From: Mycobacterium mantenii
Lineage (GTDB): Bacteria; Actinomycetota; Actinomycetes; Mycobacteriales; Mycobacteriaceae
DNA: 64,000 nucleotides
Direction: 5' to 3'
Assembly: GCF_010731775.1 (NCBI RefSeq)
Contig: NZ_AP022590.1
Span: forward strand, 186,001-250,000
The notes beneath the pieces are model-generated. The model saw nothing but the letters and a program-made list of their open reading frames with translations. It was not told where the DNA came from and searched no databases. Position numbers and translations under genes: made by a program. Below, piece after piece: positions 40,037 to 48,161 of this stretch; position 1 is the first letter of the stretch, and each line of letters begins with the position of its first letter.

Positions 40037-41431
40037 ATGGCCGGTGAAGAAAACGCTGTGACCGATCCGAATGCCGCGATGCTGTCGTTGACCGCGCTGC
40101 ATCGACTGGTTGACACCGGCGAGGTGGACACCGTCATCGTGGCGTTTGCCGACATGCAGGGCCGACTGGTCGGGAAGCGGATCGACGCGCGGCTGTTCGT
40201 CGACGACGTGGCCGCCCACGGCGCCGAATGCTGCGGCTATCTGCTCGCCGTCGACGTCGACATGAATACCGTGAGCGGCTATGCGATGTCGAGTTGGGAC
40301 ACCGGATACGGCGACACGGTGGCCAGGCCGGACCTGTCCACCCTGCGGCGCGTCCCCTGGCTGCCCGGGACGGCGCTGGTGATCGCCGACGTGGGCTGGG
40401 CCGACGGCAGCCCGGTCGCGGTGTCGCCGCGGGCGATCCTGCGCCGCCAGCTGGACCGGTTGGCCGGGCGCGGGCTGGTCGCCGACGTCGCGACCGAGCT
40501 GGAATTCATCGTGTTCGACGAGTCCTATCGCCAGGCGTGGGCCAACGGGTACCGCGGCCTGACCCCGGCCAGCGACTACAACATCGACTACGCGATCTCG
40601 GCGTCGTCGCGCATGGAGCCGCTGCTGCGCGACATCCGGCGGGGGATGATCGGCGCCGGCCTGCGCTTCGAAACCATCAAGGGCGAATGCAACAGGGGCC
40701 AGCAGGAAATCGTTTTCCGGTACGCCGACGCGCTGGTCACCTGCGACAACCACGTCATCTACAAGAACGGCGCCAAGGAGATCGCCGACCAGCACGGCAA
40801 AGGCCTGACGTTCATGGCGAAATACGATGAGCGAGAAGGGAACAGCTGTCACATTCACCTCTCGCTGCGCGACCTTCAGGGCGGTGCGGTGTTCGCCGAT
40901 CCCAGCCGCCCGCACGGCATGTCGTCGGCGTTTTGCAGTTTCCTCGCCGGGTTGCTGGCCACCCTGGGCGAACTCACACTGTTCTATGCACCGAACATCA
41001 ACTCCTACAAGCGATTCGCCGACGGCAGTTTCGCGCCCACCGTGCTGGCGTGGGGATTGGACAATCGCACGTGCGCGTTGCGGGTGGTCGGGCATGGGCC
41101 CAACACCCGGGTCGAGTGCCGGGTCCCCGGCGGCGACGTCAACCCGTATCTGGCGGTGGCGGCGATGGTCGCCGGCGGGCTGTACGGTATCGAACGGGGC
41201 CTGGAGCTACCGGAGCCCTGCGCGGGAAATGCCTATCAGGCTCCCGGCGTCGCGCGGTTGCCGGTCACGCTGGCCGAGGCGGCCTCGGTGTTCGAGCGCT
41301 CGACGCTCGCGCGGGATGCGTTCGGCGACGACGTTGTCGCCCACTACCTGAACAACGCCCGGGTGGAGTTGGCGGCGTTCAACGCGGCGGTCACCGATTG
41401 GGAGAGGATGCGCGGGTTTGAACGCCTCTGA
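40037..41431 (+). CDS. glnA4: glutamine synthetase-like gamma-glutamylating enzyme GlnA4
   Basis: 464 residues of the GS type I fold. Landmarks: the beta-grasp segment FADMQGRLVGKRIDARLF, the metal ligands in ATELEFIVFD and KGECNRGQQEI, HIHLSLRD and the ATP-site APNINSYKRFADG. The classical DDP-loop residues differ from true GlnA. The downstream amidotransferase, aldehyde dehydrogenase and SDR form a set like the E. coli Puu or ethanolamine-glutamylation pathways, so the likely substrate is an amine (polyamine, ethanolamine) rather than ammonium. Its last 14 bp overlap the next gene. Confidence 0.85.
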   Translation: MAGEENAVTDPNAAMLSLTALHRLVDTGEVDTVIVAFADMQGRLVGKRIDARLFVDDVAAHGAECCGYLLAVDVDMNTVSGYAMSSWDTGYGDTVARPDLSTLRRVPWLPGTALVIADVGWADGSPVAVSPRAILRRQLDRLAGRGLVADVATELEFIVFDESYRQAWANGYRGLTPASDYNIDYAISASSRMEPLLRDIRRGMIGAGLRFETIKGECNRGQQEIVFRYADALVTCDNHVIYKNGAKEIADQHGKGLTFMAKYDEREGNSCHIHLSLRDLQGGAVFADPSRPHGMSSAFCSFLAGLLATLGELTLFYAPNINSYKRFADGSFAPTVLAWGLDNRTCALRVVGHGPNTRVECRVPGGDVNPYLAVAAMVAGGLYGIERGLELPEPCAGNAYQAPGVARLPVTLAEAASVFERSTLARDAFGDDVVAHYLNNARVELAAFNAAVTDWERMRGFERL

Positions 41432-42457
41432 GTTTGATGGTGGCGACCCGCCGCGCCCGGCTGCGCCGCGCTTGCGATCGCCACGGTCCGATGGTGGCGA
41501 TCCGCCGCGCCCGGCTGCGCCGCGCTTGCGATCGCCACGGTTTGATGGTGGCGACCCGCCGCGCCGGCTGCGCCGCGCTTGCGATCGCCACGGTCCGATG
41601 GTGGCGATCCGCCGCGCCCGGCTGCGCCGCGCTTGCGATCGCCACGGTTTGATGGTGGCGACCCGCCGCGCCCGGCTGCGCCGCGCTTGCGATCGCCACG
41701 GTCCGATGGTGGCGACCCGCCGCGCCCGGCTGCGCCGCGGCCGGTGGTCGGCCTGACGTCGTATCTCGAGCAGGTGCAGACCGGCGTCTGGGACATCCGC
41801 GCCGGGTACCTGCCCGCCGACTACTTCGAAGGCGTCATCTTGGCCGGCGGGATCGCGGTGTTGCTGCCGCCGCAGCCGTTGGACGACGCGATCGTCGGCT
41901 CGGTACTGGACAGCCTGCACGCGCTGGTGATTACCGGCGGGTACGACCTGGACCCCGCCAGCTACGGCCAGCAACCGCACCCGACCACCGACCGGCCGCG
42001 CACCGACCGCGACGCGTGGGAGTTCGCGCTGTTGCGCGGCGCGCTGCGACGGGGCCTGCCGGTGCTGGGGATCTGTCGCGGCGCCCAGGTGCTCAACGTC
42101 GCGCTGGGCGGCACGCTGCACCAGCACCTGCCGGAGGTGCTCGGGCACAGCGGTCACCGGGCGGGCAACGGGGTGTTCACCAGGTTGCCGGTGCGCACCG
42201 TGCCGGGCACCAGGCTGGCCGCGCTGGTGGGGGAGTCCGCCGATGCGCCGAGCTATCACCACCAGGCCATCGACAAGGTCGGGGACGGCCTGGTGGTCAG
42301 CGCGCGGGACGCCGACGGCGTCGTCGAGGCGCTGGAGCTGCCGGGGGACGGGTTTGTGCTTGCGGTGCAATGGCATCCGGAACAGTCTCTGGAGGACCTG
42401 CGGTTGTTCGCCGCGATCGTGGACGCGGCCCGGTCGTACGCGGGACGCGTGAGGTGA
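41418..42457 (+). CDS. class I glutamine amidotransferase (PuuD-like) with repeat-encoded N-terminus and frameshift
   Basis: The catalytic part begins at RPVVGLTSYLEQVQTG (about 41741) and has LVITGGYDLDP, the nucleophile in GICRGAQVLN, and the His/Glu pair in VQWHPEQ, typical of gamma-glutamyl-GABA hydrolase. A TTG at 41418 gives NASEFDGGDPPRPAAPRLRS, then repeats of DGGDPPRPAAPRLRSPR encoded by the 54-bp array; I recall the same style of N-terminus in Rv2859c. Repeat copy 3 lacks one C near 41564, so the upstream and catalytic frames do not join as written. Without the error the protein is about 346 residues. An internal start at 41579 gives 292. It probably hydrolyses a gamma-glutamyl intermediate made by GlnA4. 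Confidence 0.8.
41436..41738 (+). repeat. six tandem copies of a 54-bp MIRU-like element
   Basis: Copies start at 41436, 41490, 41544, 41597, 41651 and 41705: 54-bp period except copy 3 (53 bp, one C missing). Each unit starts gatggtggcgacccgccgcg and ends gcgatcgccacgg, with short inverted ends TGGCGA/TCGCCA. Last base triplets alternate tttgat and tccgat. The period is 18 codons and is translated in the amidotransferase gene. Confidence 0.9.
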
Positions 42458-43818
42458 GCACCGCGCGGCTGATCAACCCGGCGACCGAGGAGGTGCTGCG
42501 CTCGGTGGAGCACGCCGACGCCGTGGCGGTCGACGACGCGGTGGGCCGGGCGCGGGCGGCCCAGCGGCGGTGGGCGCGGCTGGCCCCCGCCGAGCGGGCC
42601 GCGGGCCTGCGGGCCTTCGCCGCCGCCGTCGACGCGCACGTCGGCGAGTTGGCGGCCCTCGAGGTCGCCAACTCGGGGCATCCGATCGCGGCGGCCGAGT
42701 GGGAGGCCGGTCACGTCCGGGACGTGCTGAACTTCTATGCGGCAAGCCCGGAACGCTTGTCCGGCAAGCAAATTCCGGTGGCCGGCGGCCTGGACGTCAC
42801 GTTCAACGAGCCGATGGGTGTGGTCGGCGTGATCACCCCGTGGAATTTCCCGATGCCCATCGCGTCCTGGGGTTTCGCACCGGCACTGGCCGCGGGCAAC
42901 GCCGTGCTGATCAAACCCGCCGAGGCGACGCCGCTGACCACGATCCGCCTCGGGGAACTGGCGGCGCAGGCCGGACTCGACGCGGACCTGCTGCAGGTGC
43001 TGCCGGGGCGGGGCGCGGTGGTCGGGGAGCGGTTCGTCACCCATCCCGACATCCGCAAGATCGTGTTCACCGGGTCCACCGATGTCGGCAAGAAGGTGAT
43101 GGCCGGCGCGGCCGCTCAGGTGAAGCGGGTGACCCTGGAACTGGGCGGCAAGAGCGCCAACATCGTCTTCGACGACTGCGACCTCGAGCGTGCCGCCGCG
43201 AGCGCACCGGCCGGGGTGTTCGACAACGCGGGGCAGGACTGCTGTGCCCGCAGCCGGATCCTGTTGCAGCGCAGCGTTTATGACCGGTTCATGGAGCTGC
43301 TCGAGCCCGCCGTAACCGGCGTCGTCGTCGGCGACCCGGCATCGCGGGACACCGAGATGGGTCCGCTGGTGTCGGCCGCGCACCGCGACAAGGTGGCGTC
43401 GTACGTGCCCGACGACGCCCCCGTCGCGTTTCGCGGCACGGCGCCGTCCGGCCCCGGATTCTGGTTCCCACCAACGGTTTTGACTCCGCAGCGCACCGAT
43501 CCCTGCGTCACCGACGAGATCTTCGGCCCGGTCGTCACGGTGCTGGCCTTCGACGACGAGCACGACGCCGTCGCGCTGGCCAACGACACCAGCTACGGGC
43601 TCTCCGGATCGATCTGGACCGACGACCTGTCCCGGGCCCTGCGTGTGTCCCGCGCGGTCGAAGCCGGCAATCTGTCCGTGAATTCGCACTCGTCGGTTCG
43701 TTACAGCACCCCGTTCGGCGGTTTCAAACAGTCGGGGCTGGGCCGTGAACTGGGTCCGGATGCGCCGTTGCACTTCACCGAGACCAAGAACGTGTTCATC
43801 GCGATCGGAGAGGACTAG
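42454..43818 (+). CDS. aldC: NAD-dependent aldehyde dehydrogenase
   Basis: 454 residues from GTG 42454, which overlaps the previous stop in GTGA. It oxidises an aldehyde to the acid. Motifs: ITPWNFPMPIASWGFAPALA, KPAEATPLT, FTGSTDVGKKVM, the general base in LELGGKSAN, the catalytic Cys in FDNAGQDCCARSRILL and EIFGPVVTVL. Operon position fits oxidation of a gamma-glutamyl-aminoaldehyde as PuuC does. Counterpart of Rv2858c. Confidence 0.92.
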   Translation: MSTARLINPATEEVLRSVEHADAVAVDDAVGRARAAQRRWARLAPAERAAGLRAFAAAVDAHVGELAALEVANSGHPIAAAEWEAGHVRDVLNFYAASPERLSGKQIPVAGGLDVTFNEPMGVVGVITPWNFPMPIASWGFAPALAAGNAVLIKPAEATPLTTIRLGELAAQAGLDADLLQVLPGRGAVVGERFVTHPDIRKIVFTGSTDVGKKVMAGAAAQVKRVTLELGGKSANIVFDDCDLERAAASAPAGVFDNAGQDCCARSRILLQRSVYDRFMELLEPAVTGVVVGDPASRDTEMGPLVSAAHRDKVASYVPDDAPVAFRGTAPSGPGFWFPPTVLTPQRTDPCVTDEIFGPVVTVLAFDDEHDAVALANDTSYGLSGSIWTDDLSRALRVSRAVEAGNLSVNSHSSVRYSTPFGGFKQSGLGRELGPDAPLHFTETKNVFIAIGED

Positions 43819-43821
43819 GCG

Positions 43822-44601
43822 GTGGCGGTCGATCTCACCCAACGATTGGCGGGCCGGGTGGCCGTCGTCACCGGCGCGGGCGGCGGCATCGGGCTGGCGG
43901 CGGCTCGGCGGATGCATGCGGAGGGCGCCACCATCGTGGTGGGCGACATCGACGGCGACGCGGGTGGCGCGGCGGCCGACGAACTGTCCGGGTTGTTCGT
44001 GCCCACCGATGTGTCCGACGAGGCCGCGGTCGACGCGTTGTTCGATGCCGCGGTGCAGGCGCACGGACGCATCGACATCGCGTTCAACAACGCCGGCATC
44101 TCACCGCCCGACGACGACCTCATCGAAAACACCGAACTGCCGGCGTGGCAACGCGTTCAAGACGTCAATCTGAAGTCGGTGTACCTGTGCTGCCGGGCGG
44201 CGTTGCGGCACATGGTGCCCGCGCGGCGGGGTTCGATCATCAACACGGCGTCGTTCGTCGCCGTCCTGGGGTCGGCGACGTCGCAGATCTCCTACACCGC
44301 CTCCAAGGGTGGGGTGCTGGCCATGTCGCGCGAGCTGGGCGTGCAGTTCGCCCGGCAGGGCATTCGCGTGAACGCGCTGTGTCCGGGGCCGGTCAATACC
44401 CCGCTGCTGCAGGACCTTTTCGCCAAAGACCCTCAGCGGGCTGCTCGCCGGCTGGTGCACGTCCCGGCGGGCCGGTTCGCCGATCCCGACGAAATCGCTT
44501 CGGCGGTGGCGTTTTTGGCCAGCGACGACGCGTCGTTCATCACCGCGTCGACGTTCATGGTCGACGGCGGCATCAGCGCGGCTTACGTCACCCCGCTTTA
44601 A
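43822..44601 (+). CDS. SDR-family oxidoreductase (Rv2857c-like)
   Basis: 259 residues, GTG start 3 bp after the dehydrogenase stop. Classical SDR: VTGAGGGIGLAAARRM for NAD(P), FNNAGIS, a catalytic Ser in NTASFVAVLGS and YTASKGG. The ending FMVDGGISAAYVTPL is typical. Substrate unknown; the operon suggests it reduces or oxidises a hydroxylated or carbonyl intermediate of the gamma-glutamylated amine route. Its stop overlaps the convergent PPE stop by 4 bp. Confidence 0.9.
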   Translation: MAVDLTQRLAGRVAVVTGAGGGIGLAAARRMHAEGATIVVGDIDGDAGGAAADELSGLFVPTDVSDEAAVDALFDAAVQAHGRIDIAFNNAGISPPDDDLIENTELPAWQRVQDVNLKSVYLCCRAALRHMVPARRGSIINTASFVAVLGSATSQISYTASKGGVLAMSRELGVQFARQGIRVNALCPGPVNTPLLQDLFAKDPQRAARRLVHVPAGRFADPDEIASAVAFLASDDASFITASTFMVDGGISAAYVTPL

Positions 44602-45563
44602 CCGCCGTACTTGTCGGCCGGATGCGAGCCGGGCGGTTCGCTGACCGCGACCAGCCGGACGGGCTCGCCGGCCCGGTCCGCCTGCGACCGCTGCATCATG
44701 GGTGCGGCCGCCGCCCAGGTGCGCGGAACCGACAGCGCGCCGACCGGTGCGACGCGGCCGAAGCCGGCGTTCACGCCGTTGCCGATAGCCGGCTTGGGAT
44801 ACAGCGACTGCAGGGCCGCCCTCTTGTTCATGGAGTTCAGGTGGCCGATCGCGAAATCCGACGGTGCGGTCACCGAATTCAGCTTCGACAGCGACGAGGT
44901 GACGCTGGACAGGGACGCGTCGATCGTTGTAAGCGGCGACGACGACAGCCGGGTGAGGGCGCCGGGTATCGCCGACATCACGTCGCAGCCGGCCGATATG
45001 ACATCCGGCGCGGACTGCAGGGCCCAATTACGTCCGTTCACAACGGGATTGCCGGGCGGGGCGGGGAAGGGAGCCATCGGCACGGAGCTGGCCGCGGCCT
45101 CGGCGTAGGCGTACATCGCGTCGGCGTTGTGGCACCACATCGCGTCGTATTCGGCATCGACGTCGGCGATCTCCGTGCTCCGTTGAGCCAGACAATTTGC
45201 CGACACCAACGACGTTCGCCGCCTGCGGTTGCCGGCGACCTCCGGCGGCGGCACCGTCGCGGCGAAGGCCGTCTGGTGCGCGCCGGCCGCCGCCTTGAGT
45301 TGGGTGGCAGCGTGCTCGCTTCGGGCCGCGACAGCGTCGAGCCAGTCGACGTAGCAAGCCGCGGCTTCGGTGAGTGCGGCCGGCGCCGGGTCTTCGCCGT
45401 CTGCCGCCAGCTGTGCGATCACCGCCCGGTAGTCGGCGGCGGCGGTGCGCAGCCGCGCGGCCAACGTTTCCCACGCCGCGGCGGCCTGCATCATCGAGCC
45501 CTGGCCGGGGCCCGAATACATCAGCCTGGAGTTGATTTCCGGAGGTAGCGTCGCGAAATCCAT
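44598..45563 (-). CDS. PPE-family protein, PPE-SVP subgroup, short
   Basis: 321 residues. It begins MDFATLPPEINS with the Pro-Pro-Glu at residues 7-9, followed by the helical PPE domain and a WETLA segment (WxG-like). The SVP motif GALSVPRTW is near residue 280. Between them the sequence is Ser/Ala-rich without pentapeptide repeats. The region around residues 110-150 is more divergent from the consensus than usual (RRRRTSLVSANCLAQ). PPE proteins are type VII (ESX) substrates that normally pair with a PE protein; no PE gene lies beside it here. Confidence 0.88.
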   Translation of the reverse strand: MDFATLPPEINSRLMYSGPGQGSMMQAAAAWETLAARLRTAAADYRAVIAQLAADGEDPAPAALTEAAACYVDWLDAVAARSEHAATQLKAAAGAHQTAFAATVPPPEVAGNRRRRTSLVSANCLAQRSTEIADVDAEYDAMWCHNADAMYAYAEAAASSVPMAPFPAPPGNPVVNGRNWALQSAPDVISAGCDVMSAIPGALTRLSSSPLTTIDASLSSVTSSLSKLNSVTAPSDFAIGHLNSMNKRAALQSLYPKPAIGNGVNAGFGRVAPVGALSVPRTWAAAAPMMQRSQADRAGEPVRLVAVSEPPGSHPADKYGG

Positions 45564-45712
45564 TACAGCCTCCGCCTTACTGTGGCGGTTTGAGTGATGC
45601 CCGAAAACATGAGGTCTTCTTCCCAGAGATAGACACGGGGGTTACAAGCCGTTGAGCGCTTACGTGTCGCGGAAAGCAAGTCGGCAGGACACGCGCGGCC
45701 CCGGCGCCCCGG

Positions 45713-46177
45713 TCAGCGGCGGGCGACGCAGAGCCGGGCGAGGATATCTCGGTCGGCGATAACGGCTGTGGGCGCACGCGATTGGGCTCCACCGGGCGCA
45801 CACCCTGGCGGGCTGAACGACGACGGCACGGGCGCCAGCACCGAGTGGGGCGACAGGCGGTTCCACGTCAGGGGCCGTTCCTTCGTCGACCAGGCGTGGC
45901 GGAACGGCTTCTGATTCGTCTTGTTCGCCGGTACCAGCGACGGCGAAGCGGCCGGGCTGGGTTGGCTGACGGCGGAGGGGCGGCCGGGCATCGGGCCGGC
46001 GTGCGCACCGATGTCGGCGGTCCCCGCAGTCCACGCCGCCGGCTCCGGCGGCGCCGCCGCGGCGAGAATGGGCCGCGACGCCGACCCGACGATCAGCGCG
46101 ACGAATATGCCAAGGGCCGCAACCACCGCGATGGCCGGCTGCCATCGTCGAGTGCCGCCAACGCCCCGGGATGTCAC
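45713..46177 (-). CDS. hypothetical secreted or membrane-anchored Pro/Ala/Ser-rich protein
   Basis: 154 residues from a GTG at 46177; the start is uncertain. One hydrophobic helix near the N-terminus (WQPAIAVVAALGIFVALIVG) could be a signal or anchor, followed by a low-complexity Ala/Pro/Ser stretch and then a more conserved-looking end with KPFRHAWSTKERPLTWNRLS, a Cys in PPGCAPGG and DRDILARLCVARR. No family was recognised. It lies between the PPE gene and the phosphodiesterase gene, on the same strand. Confidence 0.5.
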   Translation of the reverse strand: MTSRGVGGTRRWQPAIAVVAALGIFVALIVGSASRPILAAAAPPEPAAWTAGTADIGAHAGPMPGRPSAVSQPSPAASPSLVPANKTNQKPFRHAWSTKERPLTWNRLSPHSVLAPVPSSFSPPGCAPGGAQSRAPTAVIADRDILARLCVARR

Positions 46178-46262
46178 AGTGAACCGAATGTACCGCGCGA
46201 AGATCGGTGAACGGTTCCAGCGAGCTGTGAACTCGGTCCGAATCCGGTGTGTATTTGCGCAG

Positions 46263-47396
46263 CTAAGACCGGTAAACGAGGAGCGGAATCGCCATCTCCG
46301 CCGGGGTGGGTCCGCCGTGAAACCCGACCAGGCGGGACGTTTCCGGGGGTTCATGCGCGCTGGCCAGCACCGCGGTGTCGCCCGAGCAGACGACCACCAC
46401 GTCGCCGAGCCGCCCCAGGTGTTGCGCGGCGACCGGCCCGAACATGCCGGTGGCCACCGCCTGCTCGCGGCTGTACACCGTGGCGCGGCCGTCCAGCAGC
46501 TCGCCCCACACGGCTTGCACGTCGGCGGCGGCGCCGGGCTCGGTGTGCAGGTACCGCACCCGCGGCTCGCCGGCGACCACCCGGATCCCCTCGCCCAGCC
46601 GGGGGTCGGCATCGAGGTCGACCCGCGCGTCGGGTGGGACATTGAGGCCGCCGTGGTCGGCGGTGACCAGCACCGCCGCGTTCACCGGCAGCGCCTCGAG
46701 CAGGCGGGACAGCAGCGCATCGACGTTGGTCGCCGCGGTATGCCACTGCTCTGAGCCGATGCCGAAGACGTGGGCGGCGGTGTCCAGCTCCGCGGTGTAG
46801 GCGTACACCAGCCCGGGCGCCGCGCGCAGCTGCTCGGCCACCAGCGACGCGTAGTCGTCGGCGGGGTTGGCCGGGTGAAATTCGGCGCCGCGGTACGCGG
46901 CCTCGGTCAGTCCGCTGCCGATGAACAGCGCCGGCAGCACCGCGCGAGCGCTCACGCCCATGTCTTTGAGCCGCTCGAACCAGGTCGGCACCGGCTGCCA
47001 CAGGGCGGCGGACGGATCATCGCGCCACCGGACGTGGTTGAGCACCCGGTCGGTGCCGGGCACCCTGAGCGTGAACCCGAGAATCCCGTGCTCGCCCGGC
47101 GGCGCGCCGGTGGCCAGCGATACCAGGCTGGTCGGTGTGGTCGACGGGAATGTGCAGTCCAGCCGGGTCAGCCGGCCGGTGCCACCGGCCAGCACCGATG
47201 CGAGCAGCGGCGCGCTGCCGGCCAGCTGCGGCAGCAGGTGCCAGCCCAATCCGTCCACCAGCACCACCAGCACCCGGTCGATCCGGTCGGCGCCGACCCA
47301 GTCGGCCACCGCCAGCGAGTCCGGCTCCTCCAAGGCATCCGGGACCCCGAGCAGGGCGGCCGCGGCGGGCAGCACGTCGCACAGAGAACCGGACAC
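46263..47396 (-). CDS. alkaline-phosphatase-superfamily phosphodiesterase/nucleotide pyrophosphatase-like protein
   Basis: 377 residues, cytoplasmic by sequence. It has the two-metal site of type I phosphodiesterases: Asp in VVLVDGLGW, the nucleophile Thr in FPSTTPTSLVSLATG, ELDTAAHVFG (Asp, His), VLVTADHGGLN (Asp, His) and the final His in GFHGG. Substrate unknown. It is the last gene of the minus-strand run that continues from the hydrogenase operon (21 bp after the previous stop) but need not take part in hydrogenase function. Confidence 0.82.
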   Translation of the reverse strand: MSGSLCDVLPAAAALLGVPDALEEPDSLAVADWVGADRIDRVLVVLVDGLGWHLLPQLAGSAPLLASVLAGGTGRLTRLDCTFPSTTPTSLVSLATGAPPGEHGILGFTLRVPGTDRVLNHVRWRDDPSAALWQPVPTWFERLKDMGVSARAVLPALFIGSGLTEAAYRGAEFHPANPADDYASLVAEQLRAAPGLVYAYTAELDTAAHVFGIGSEQWHTAATNVDALLSRLLEALPVNAAVLVTADHGGLNVPPDARVDLDADPRLGEGIRVVAGEPRVRYLHTEPGAAADVQAVWGELLDGRATVYSREQAVATGMFGPVAAQHLGRLGDVVVVCSGDTAVLASAHEPPETSRLVGFHGGPTPAEMAIPLLVYRS

Positions 47397-47417
47397 GGGG
47401 TCAGTCTGGCGGCGAAG

Positions 47418-48158
47418 TCAGACGCGCGCCAGTCGGCGGCCGGTCACCGCCAGCTGCCGATCCGTACTGTCGGTCAGCGCACAAAGCTGCGCCGGCGACA
47501 GACGGCCGCACAACCGGCCCCAGTGCATCGCCACCACGTCGCCGGCGGCCACGTCGGGCACCGCGCTGTAGCCGTCGGCCCACACCTCGAGCACGCGTGC
47601 CGACGGTTTCGACAGCGTGAGTGCCTGACCGTCCCAGGCCAGCCTTCGACACAACACCTCGACGCGGTCGGAATCACGGGAAAGCACTGTGCCCGAGGTG
47701 ATTCGGCAGTTGTCCAGCACGCTCAGCGGCTGCTCGTCGGTACCCCTACCCAGAAACCGCGTCCACGGATATACCCCGAACACGTGAAAGCAGTGGTTGC
47801 CGGCGGCCTCGCACACCAGATCCGCGGTGAGGTGCGACCAATAGTGGCTTGCCTGCGCGCCGATGATCGCCAGCAGCGCGTCGAAGAATTCCTGCGGGTC
47901 CAGGCCGGCGGCGACGCCCCCGCCTAGCCAATACGCTTCGACCAGCCGGTAATCCAGCGGGTCGTCGATGCCCGTCAGCCGCGACAGCACCCGCAGATAG
48001 GGCCACGCGCCGGAGAACGTCGTCGCCGCCCGGCGCACGTCGGCGACCGACCCGTCACGCAGGGTGGCGCCCAACGGCGGACCGCAATAGCCGAGCGCGT
48101 TGGGCGCGTAGGCGTAGCGGGCGAACATCTCTGCACCGCGGGCACCCGGATCGGCCAA
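47418..48158 (-). CDS. uncharacterised hydrogenase-cluster protein (DUF6390-like)
   Basis: 246 residues, no signal or membrane segment. Conserved-looking features: ARYAYAPNALGYCGPP at the start, a central SHLTADLVCEAAGNHCFHVF with two Cys and a His, FGVYPWTRFL, and a C-terminal part VAAGDVVAMHWGRLCGRLSP. Cys and His richness hints at metal or ligand handling. It starts 3 bp after hypD, so it is likely co-translated with it and part of the hydrogenase programme. I recall such a family next to actinobacterial hydrogenases; function is not known. Confidence 0.65.
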   Translation of the reverse strand: MADPGARGAEMFARYAYAPNALGYCGPPLGATLRDGSVADVRRAATTFSGAWPYLRVLSRLTGIDDPLDYRLVEAYWLGGGVAAGLDPQEFFDALLAIIGAQASHYWSHLTADLVCEAAGNHCFHVFGVYPWTRFLGRGTDEQPLSVLDNCRITSGTVLSRDSDRVEVLCRRLAWDGQALTLSKPSARVLEVWADGYSAVPDVAAGDVVAMHWGRLCGRLSPAQLCALTDSTDRQLAVTGRRLARV

Positions 48159-48161
48159 GGG

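Noticed and set aside
41436..41738. Regular 54-bp repeats considered as a CRISPR array
   Set aside because: Units are directly adjacent with no unique spacers and no cas genes; the repeat is translated.
41344..41796. Minus-strand frames through the 54-bp array
   Set aside because: They exist only because the unit is a multiple of three and GC-rich; the products are simple repeats without a gene context.
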